This document shows, piece after piece, positions 56,701 through 64,000 of a DNA stretch of 64,000 nt; positions within the stretch are counted from its first letter, which is position 1; each line of letters opens with the position of its first letter. The stretch spans positions 43,272,332 through 43,336,331 of the forward strand of contig NC_091143.1 of NCBI RefSeq assembly GCF_041381155.1, in the 5' to 3' direction. A model generated the notes under the pieces. That model was not told where the DNA came from, ran no database searches, and saw only the letters and a list, made by a program, of their open reading frames with translations. A program made the position numbers and the translations under genes. The DNA comes from Argopecten irradians (taxonomy: Eukaryota > Mollusca > Bivalvia > Pectinida > Pectinidae).

Positions 56701-59335
56701 AGTACACAGCTTGCAGTACCAGACCAACCCATGCAGCGAGCAAACTCCCATTTTGGAATCAGACCTTGAAATGGACATAGTGACAGTGACCAGACTTGAA
56801 AACTCCAAAAACCTTGACAGCGGTAAATTTAAAAATATATGTAAAATTTGGTAAAATGCTATAGGATGACAACCGGATATGACGTTTCCGTCATTCAGCG
56901 TCCCTGGACACCATTTGACTGAACCCAATCTGCATGTATTTGACTGGAAATCGAGTGTTGAAGGTATTTTGCTTGTATTTTATAAATATTTGGTAGCTAT
57001 TTTTAGTACGGAGGCCTTTCTGTCTTGATAACGACACTGTAAATTGGTGGATTTTGTTGAAAAAAATCACATTACACATATGTTGTTAATATAGCTTAGC
57101 ACATGAACCAATATCTTAGAAAGTGATTATACAGAAGATGTTTTTGTCACGATTATGACACAGGGGCTTGGGGCAGTATGACACAGGGGCTAGGGTCCTG
57201 GCCCGGGGGGGGGGGGGGGGTACATGTAAGAAGTCTGGTGACTTAGAATATTTAGAATATGATGTGTATTTCAATGATATTTAGTAAACTTCTCTGAATT
57301 CGCGTGATACTCTGTGATTAGGAGTTATTCAAGCCTAATAATCTCTTTCCCTGTATTTATCTATTTATCATAATCACTATTCTATTTATCTGTATATGTA
57401 AGTCAAATATTTTATATATAAATTCATCAAATGGATATAGTGTTGTTTGGTTCTGTAAAATAAACAGTATAGTCTTCTTTTTCAAAATTAAATGTTTAAG
57501 ACTGGTCAGGAATAGGTAATAGATTCAGGCTGTAGGACGGTGGTTTTTATTTTGATACTCTGGGTTCCTCCAAGTATTGACACATCCTTAAATGGCCATG
57601 AACCCTAACCGATCTATATAAAACACTTTCTGTTTTTGTGTTCATTAATCAGCTACTTTAACTCTTTCATTTTAGTCATTTATTTATTAATTTATACATT
57701 TCTTCTGTTTCAGCCGAGCTTTGACCATGGTACCTTTTGGGCCGACCAGTTTAACAGCTTTTTCCTGACATGAAGACAGCGCCAAGGGGAGTTAACTCAT
57801 TTCATGAAAATACTAGACAGAGTTACCTTTCCATAATTGACCTGAGTATTTAATTGTGAGTATAATTTTTTTTTTTTCTCTATACATTTCTCTCATATAC
57901 CTCTTTGGTTCAATTATCAGTGTTATTAATTTCTTCGAGATGGATAGTCGAGTGAAATTCGAGTTATCTCCCTTCCATTGTCTGTACATTTGTAGGTCTC
58001 TGGTAAACGGGTTTTTTTAGCAGTGAGATGGTGCAAATTTAGAGGTGAATTGTGTAATTCTTTCACTTCCAGATCTTGTAACTGACTAGTATACATCAAT
58101 ATGTGAGTGAAGGATAAGTTTAATTCTATTTTTCAAAATCATTTTCTTTCTAATAGCCACGATTCTTTAGTTCTGTCCAGTTTTTCGGGTTCAAATGTTG
58201 CTCTAGATTTGATTTTATCTGTCCTTGGAATCCTTCAGAGGTTAATAATTCCCTTTTTTACATCAATTGGTATACATTTGTAATTTTAGAATCATCTGAT
58301 TCAGAAAATCAGGGCAAATTTGAAATTTTTGGGGCTATTTTGTATCCATATTTTATTAGCTGCACCGTAATTTCTCTGTGTTATATCAGATATATTATGA
58401 CATAATATGTTATAATCATTTCTTTATGATATTCTATTGTTTACTAAGTTATATATATATCTATAGTATTGAGCCAGTTCTGGAACTTTGATTTGCTTAA
58501 TTGTTCAGTTCTGGATATTTTTTGCTAGAAATTCCAAAAATGGGGGGGTGGGGGTAAAGAATATGAGTTATCTCCCCCTGACCTCCAAGTTTAATTCAAT
58601 TGGTCATATTTCCCTGTAGTACACTAACTATACTATAGTTATAAGTAAAAGTCAAAAGTCTAGGTTCAAATTTCATTGAAATATTTAAATTTTTATTTCA
58701 AAACTGTTTCAATTCTCATAATTTTTCTTACAGGAATCTTCATCGTCGATACGAGTACACAGCTTGCAGTACCAGACCAACCCATGCAGCGAGCAAACTC
58801 CCATTTTGGAATCAGACCTTATGGACATGTAGCTTTCCAAAAATGGTAAATTTGAAAAATATGTAAAATGCTATAGGGACCGCAGAATCAAACCAAAAAT
58901 AGATTCCTGGAAATCCCCTTTTGGGCACAAGATTTCATAGAGAGGTGAATGTTTCGGAGCCTGCTGATTGGGTATCCAGGGTGCATCAGTTTCAAATGTT
59001 TAATGTGTGGGTTGGGCAATACATGTAGATGTAAAATATATAAAGAAATTTTAAAATTCTGTCAAGTGTGTGTCTGACAGGGGGAGGTAATCAATATTAG
59101 AATTTCATGAATATTTTGGTCAATTTTTGGTGCGGAATTCAACATAAGATGGCACCCCCCCACATAAAAGTTTAGCAAGATGGTAGATCTTTATTTCTTT
59201 TTATTCACAGGTATGCGAGATGCCATTCTTCAAAATTAGTGACAGGTGACCAGACTTGAAAACTCCATTTAACCTTGACAGCGGCAAACGTTAATATATC
59301 GTATATAGCGAAATCATTTGGTTCTGCGGTCTCTG
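47373..59335 (-). repeat. Right tandem array: five copies of the 2.47-kb unit
   Basis: Boundaries at CTATAG|GATGACAACC are 47373, 49861, 52345, 54808 and 56864, giving units of 2488, 2484, 2463, 2056 and about 2472 bp. Unit 4 lacks about 410 bp near 56770-56860. G-tracts of 30, 24, 13, 14 and 16 bases sit at 47714, 50202, 52681, 55147 and 57205. The units are nearly identical to each other and to the left array. Confidence 0.88.
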
Positions 59336-59667
59336 TATACACGGTTACGAGGTGAAAGTGTGTGCTCCAGGGTTTCTCTTGGCAAAGCATGTGAAATGTT
59401 AGTCAAAATATTTGTTAAAGTTTCTGACGTTTCCCCGGTCGACTCAAACAATTCAAATGGATGGTCAGCATATATAGTAAACACATCTCTTCCCTGCCAG
59501 TGGTTTTCAATGTTACCAAATAGCCTATTTCTTATGTTTCTGATAAGATCCGTGGGAATTTGGTTGATAAGGAAAAGGAAGGCAACCAAAAGTTGTCTAA
59601 AATCTACATATGGTGGTGGTACAGACACAATAGTAAGAAAAGACCCTGCCCTTCTTGGATCCATTTG
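59314..59667 (-). CDS. Coding exon of an unrecognised gene, ending in the tandem array
   Basis: The exon opens after a strong acceptor (GCTTTTGCTTTGTTTCAG, exon base 59667) in phase 0 with QMDPRRAGSFLTIVSVPPPY. It continues through VDFRQLLVAFLFLINQIPTD, NRLFGNIENHWQGRDVFTIY and FESTGETSETLTNILTNISH to LSPRNRVYRDRRTK and a stop at 59314. About 117 codons with convincing protein composition. Its last 20 or so bases are array sequence: other units read CTATAGAGACC where this reads TATACAGAGACC. The gene therefore either ends in the repeat or was cut by it. Upstream exons would lie at higher coordinates and were not found. I do not recognise the family; it has one hydrophobic stretch (LLVAFLFLI) but no clear domain. 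The left-arm copy is unreadable. Confidence 0.6.
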   Translation of the reverse strand, partial: QMDPRRAGSFLTIVSVPPPYVDFRQLLVAFLFLINQIPTDLIRNIRNRLFGNIENHWQGRDVFTIYADHPFELFESTGETSETLTNILTNISHALPRETLEHTLSPRNRVYRDRRTK

Positions 59668-59699
59668 CTGAAACAAAGCAAAAGCATTTATGAACAATC

Positions 59700-60102
59700 T
59701 TATTCATTATCAGTGTCCACGATCTGATCTCCAGCAGGATACATTTTAATATCTACATTTACTTGTCACTTCTAATATATAAACTAACCAAGCCAAATTC
59801 AAATATATGTGGGTATAAATGACAGCCAAATCTTGGACATTATAACTCTATAAAAAAGACAAGTCAGTCTAAGTCGTGGTTATGTAACAGAATTAGCCTC
59901 ATTGAATGGTCCCATTAATGTTGAGATCGCAATAATCATTATGCGCGCTAGCACATTATGAATTTGCCCACATGAAGATTATCTGTGAAGCTCTGGCATC
60001 TATATAGATAATGATGACATCACACGTAGGAATATACATCTTAGATTTTCATATGATTCGTCAAAGAGGTGACACATCTCTAATCAAAAAGGTAGGAAAA
60101 TA
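59700..60102. other. Arm segment upstream of the exon, no gene
   Basis: Clean version of 34069-34569. AT-rich, and probably intron or 5' flank of the exon at 59314-59667. Confidence 0.45.
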
Positions 60103-61850
60103 AGAGGCCCAAGAAGCCTTGACGGTCACCTGAGTGCTGCTACAGAAAGAGCATTGCAAAGTTGGTTAAAATCTGTAAAAAGTAATTACGAATTAGAATC
60201 AACTTTAAAGTTGAACCTTCGTATTATAATTTTTTATTTTTTGTTTTTCATTTTGATAGTTAGTGTATTATGTTACCAAACCTTATGCCTAAAATTCCCA
60301 TTTGCTTTGCCAACGTTAAACAACAAAACCAAACTAGAAGTCAGTCAGCTTCAGATTTTTGAAATTTTAGCCATTTTGACCCCGCCCCTCTGGTCCCTGG
60401 GGGTTAGCCAGGACCAATATGGATATGGTGTTAAAATGCTATTTCAGGCTGGCTAATAATTCTAACCCAGTTTGACTCATTTTCTATTAAAACTAGAATA
60501 TAAGCAAATAATGTTCATAAATGTGTTTTTCCTATATAAGTTATAGTAAATTTGGGTCATTTATCATAGAAAATTAGTTAAATGTTGTCAGAATTATCCA
60601 TATGAACTGGCCATTGAATCCTATTAACAAATTTTCCATGACTGACTCCCATGGGCCTTAGGGGCGGGGCCAAAAGGAGTCAAATTGGCCAAAACTTCAA
60701 AAATCTTCTTCTGAAATTCTGGAACTGCTAGAATTAAATACTCTTCATAGATGGAGAGGTCTTCAGGTCCTTTACAAAAATTGTGAATTATATGACCCTG
60801 GGGTTTCATGTTTCCCCCTGGGGAGGGGGTCACGTTTACTATAGTTTACATGTATATAGGAAAACACACATTAATGAATGCTAGTTGCTTGATTCTCATA
60901 GGAAATTAATCAAACTGGGTTAGAATTTTTAGCCTAAGATAGCATTTTATTGTCATATCCATATTGGTCCTGGCCGACCCCCAGGGACGTTAAGGGCGGG
61001 GCCAAAAGGAGTCAAATAGGCTAAAACTTCAAAACTTATAACACATTTATGAACATTATTTGCTTAGTTTTCATAGGAAATTAGCCGAACTGGGTTAGAA
61101 TTATTAGCCTGAAATAGCATTTTAACACCAAATCCATATTGGTCCTGGCTGACCCCCAGGGACCAGAGGGGCGGGTCCAAATGGGGTTCAAATAGGCTAA
61201 AACTTCAAAAATCTTCTTCTGAATTCACAGATTTGATGGAACCAAGTACTCTTCATAAATTGGAAGGTCTTAAGGCCCATTACAAAAATTGTGAATTTCA
61301 TGGCCTTGGGATCTCAGATTTTCCCCTGGGAAGGGGGTCAAATTTACTATAGTTTATATAGGAAAAACACATTTATAAACATTATTTGCTTAGTTTTCAT
61401 AAGAAATAGGCTAATCTGGGTTAGAATTATTAGCCTGAGATAGCATTTTAACACCATATCCATATTGGTCCTGACTGACCCCCAGAGGCCAGAGGGGCGG
61501 GGCCAAAATGGCTAAAATTTCAAAAATCTTCTTCTGAATTCACAGTGTTGATGGAACCAAATAATCTTCATAGATTAAAAAGTGAAATTTGTAAAATCGC
61601 TGACTTCTTGTTTGGTTTTGTTGTTTAACGTTGGCAAAGCAAATTGGAATTTTAAGCATAAGGTTAGGTAACATAATACACTAACTATCAAAATGAAAAA
61701 CAAAAAATAAAAATTCTAATACGAAGGTTCAACTTTAAAATTTATTCTGATTCGTAAATACTTTTTACAGATTTGAACCAACTTTGCAATGCTCTTTCTC
61801 TAGCAGCACTCAGGTGACCGTCAACGCTTCTTGGGCCTCTTGTTCGTTTT
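60103..61850. mobile_element. Double-tailed inverted-repeat element, uninterrupted copy
   Basis: Ends AAGAGGCCCAAGAAGCC...GACGGTCACCTGAGTGCT on the left and the complement ending GGGCCTCTTGT on the right. The terminal inverted repeats are about 250 bp and include TTTTTTGTTTTTCATTTTGA and AACGTTAAACAACAAAACCA. The interior tandem repeats carry GTTAGAATTATTAGCCTGA and CTGGCTGACCCCCAGGGACC. There is no open reading frame, so it is non-autonomous. Confidence 0.85.
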
Positions 61851-62145
61851 GTGGTATAAACATAATACACTTACATTTTAAGTAGGAAAAGATGTATACT
61901 CACGAAAGAATGGCAAACAGTGACGTTCAAATGATGTTTATATCAACGTATAAAACTTCTTAATCGCTCGTGCAACACACGTCTGTGTCACGTACTGATA
62001 CACGTGTCGTTACGTGAATTATACTGATAGGTGACGGGTATACAAATCACTACTACATTAATATAATATAGCATGCTTAATGAAGTGGAGAACAAAGACT
62101 GTTTAAACAAAAGGAAAGAGAGAAATCAAATTAAAATTCATATAC

Positions 62146-63262
62146 AAACAAGGGCCCAATGGGCCCGAATCGCTCACCTGCAATCTGGTAATTATACATG
62201 GTTCATACTTAACAAATAGAATAAATAAGAATTTTTATCATCCCTAAGCACATTAGAGGCCTCTTTGCCTCTTGGTTATTAAAAAAAGTCGTTTAAAGAT
62301 TTTAGCCTATTTGACCCTGTGACCTTGAATGAAGGTCAAGGTCATTCATTTGAACAAACTTGGTAGCACTCTATCCCAGTATGTCACAGGTCTAATATCA
62401 GGTTCCTATGCCTCTTAGTTATTAGAAGAAGTCGTTTACAGATTTTAGCCTTTTTGACCACTGTGACCTTGAATGACGATCAAGGTCATTTATTTGAACA
62501 AACTTGGTAGCCCTTGATCCCAGCATGCCACAGGCCCAATATCAGGTCCCTAGGCCTCTTGGTTATTAAGAAGAAGTCGTTTAAAGATTTTAGCTTTTTT
62601 GACCCCTGTGACCTTGAATGAAGGTCAAGGTCATTTATTTGAACAAACTTGGTTGCCATCTATCCGAGCATGCCACAGGCCCAATATCAGGTTCCTAGGC
62701 CTCTTAGTTATTAAAAAGAAGTCATTTAAAATTTTTAACCTATTCGACCCCTGTGACCTTGAATGAAGGTCAAGGTCATTCATTTGAACAAACTTGGTAG
62801 CCCTTCATCTCAGCAAGCTACATGCTCAATATCAGTACCTTGGCCTTCTGGTTCTTGAGGAGAAGTCATTTAAAGATTTTAGCCTTTTTGACCCTTGTGA
62901 CCTTGAATGAAGGTCAAGGTCATTCATTTGAACAAACTTGGTAGACCTTCATCCCAGCATGCCACAGGCCCAATATCAGGTCCCTAGACCTCTTGGTGAT
63001 TAAGAAGAAGTCGTTTAAAGATTTTAGCCTTTTTGACCCCTGTGACCTTGAATGAAGGTCAAGGTTATTCATTTGAACAAACTTGGTAGCCTTCATCCCA
63101 GCATGCTATAATTCAAATTTCAGGACTCTAGGTCTCCAAGTTTTGGAGAAGAAATTGTTTAAATGGAAAAGTTGACGCCGGAGGGCCAGACAGACGGACG
63201 ACGGACGGACGACGGACGATGCACCATAGCATAAGCTCACTTGCCCTTCGGGCAGGTGAGCT
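62146..63262 (-). mobile_element. Pearl-like element, complete, about 6 core units
   Basis: Inverted partner of 27160-28968: tail AAACAAGGGCCC...GGGCCC, six cores with TGACCTTGAATGAAGGTCA, a GACGGACGACGGACGGACGA microsatellite, and head hairpin GCCCTTCGGGCAGGTGAGCT. It is shorter only because it has fewer core units. Confidence 0.85.
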
Positions 63263-63345
63263 AAGAATTATACTACATATACTAATTGTACATGTATGTG
63301 TGCTAACTTCTTTCATATACATGTATATCTTGTCTATGCTTGCAG

Positions 63346-63601
63346 GTGATTTTAAGCAAGCGAACGTCAAAAAATGTACCTTTTGGAAGACCGGAAATTC
63401 TCCGAAAAAAAATCTTCGAGCCTATCAAATACATCCTTGTTCTTGGGATGAAATTATATTCGAAATAATTGATAACAAAAACCAGTTTTCAGTATCAGCT
63501 CGCGAGTTGTACAACACTGCTTCTACCAGTCAATTGAAAAGTAGACTTTCCACAAAGTTATCAAAGCTAATGAAAGAACCAAATGATGACGCTGAAATCA
63601 G
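63346..63601 (+). CDS. Internal coding exon of an unrecognised gene (right-arm copy, open)
   Basis: Exon between TATGCTTGCAG and ATCAG|GTAAAAGC, 256 bp, entered and left out of phase with codon boundaries. The product reads DFKQANVKKCTFWKTGNSPK, KNLRAYQIHPCSWDEIIFEI and ARELYNTASTSQLKSRLSTK, then LSKLMKEPNDDAEI. It is charged, probably alpha-helical at the end, with no known motif. The exon lies between a pearl-like element and an A-tailed junction. The left-arm copy (26822-27076) is one base shorter. Because only the sequence between the splice sites is well kept, I treat it as a real exon of an unidentified gene. Confidence 0.55.
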
Positions 63602-63654
63602 GTAAAAGCACATCAACACATGCATAATATAATTCAATTTTAATAAAAGTAACA

Positions 63655-64000
63655 GCACAGGTTTACGACGCGCGCAAAAAAAAAAAACCCCCAAGGTCAT
63701 TCATTCATTTTTGAATAAACTTTGATAGCCCTCCATCCAAGCATGCTACATGTCCAATTCCAGTACCCCCCCCCCCATTGGGGCATTCTAGTTCACTTGG
63801 AGAGGAAGAAGTCATTTAAAAGATTTTAGCCTATTTGGACCCCCTTGACCTTTAATGGAAGATCAAGGTCATTCATTGGGAACACAAACTTGGTTTGCAC
63901 TTTCATCCCAGCCATTGCCAGGCAGGCCAGGTCGCTATTGACTTGTGGTTTTTTAAATGAAATTTGATATCAGGTCGCTATTGCCTTTTGGTTTTTTAAG
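63655..64000 (-). mobile_element. Start of a further core array, cut by the window edge
   Basis: After CACAGGTTTACGACGCGCGC and an A-run the sequence is the core family of 25715-26745 in reverse (GGTCATTCATTC, AACTTGGT, CATCCCAGC). It has many extra bases, so this end is low quality. Confidence 0.65.

Larger units (their letters stand above)
47345..64000 (-). repeat. Right arm of the giant inverted repeat (continues off the window)
   Basis: Inverted partner of 26480-42440: five 2.47-kb units, exon 59314-59667, the uninterrupted double-tailed element, a pearl-like element with 6 units, exon 63346-63601, and the start of another core array at the edge. Confidence 0.85.

Noticed and set aside
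35852-58613. Recurrent 60-102-codon open frames in the 2.47-kb units (for example those beginning MCNVIFFNK or MMYTSQLQ)
   Set aside because: They recur only because the units are almost identical. They overlap on both strands and have no consistent start or splice context. Conservation here is no evidence of coding.
59318-59671. Plus-strand 117-codon open frame
   Set aside because: Shadow of the minus-strand exon, which has a proper splice acceptor and better composition.
26480-64000. Inverted-repeat structure considered as an integrated large virus or Polinton
   Set aside because: No capsid, polymerase, integrase or packaging-like protein is encoded anywhere in the arms or spacer. The content is non-autonomous repeats and host-like exons.

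Overview
This is animal nuclear DNA, most likely from a marine bivalve mollusc, possibly a scallop. It is AT-rich. Host genes are small and split by introns, and most of the window is transposable elements. The dominant elements are pearl-like: a hairpin head, a CCGT-rich microsatellite, a core array of 146-160 bp units, and a GC-rich hairpin tail ending CTTGTT. I know that architecture from bivalves. The species assignment is inference.

1-25 kb, gene-bearing half. The clearest genes are two paralogues arranged head to head. One is on the minus strand (CDS 19327-20067, 86 aa) and one on the plus strand (CDS 22861-23725, 83 aa). Each makes a short secreted Gly/Tyr-rich protein and has the same four-exon plan: a 5'UTR exon behind a TATA box, an 80-bp signal-peptide exon, a GY-rich body exon, and a 3'UTR exon. 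A broken T1/BTB (KCTD or Kv-type) gene lies at 4607-5429, next to a dead pogo-like transposase at 5800-6342. The rest is about a dozen copies of a 530-560 bp SINE-like element with a (CAAA)n tail, three copies of a TTAA-flanked 360-bp MITE, several long hairpins, a LINE reverse-transcriptase scrap, and a core-repeat array at 9.1-13.0 kb.

25-64 kb, a giant inverted repeat. From about 26.5 kb to the right edge the sequence folds back on itself. The left arm is 26.5-42.4 kb, the central spacer 42.4-47.3 kb, and the right arm 47.3-64.0 kb, running off the window. From outside inwards each arm carries a copied exon, a pearl-like array (about 11 versus 6 units), a double-tailed inverted-repeat element, a coding exon (damaged on the left), and a tandem array of a 2.47-kb unit (3 copies left, 5 right, converging on the spacer). 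The left arm has a 2.45-kb pearl-like insertion and a SINE-like insertion where the right arm keeps the empty sites. This shows the arms are not a simple copy of one read. The spacer holds a PIF/Harbinger transposase remnant and a 52-bp-arm hairpin.

Quality warning. Several stretches (about 12.27-14.93, 34.19-34.95, 40.3-45.2 and 63.69-64.0 kb) carry many small insertions relative to their repeat partners, as unpolished long-read gap filling would. Two of them sit at joins of the inverted repeat, so the palindrome may partly be an assembly product, for example two haplotypes joined in opposite orientation.

No rRNA, complete tRNA, CRISPR array or bacterial-type operon was seen. Most short open frames lie inside repeats and are not proposed as genes.
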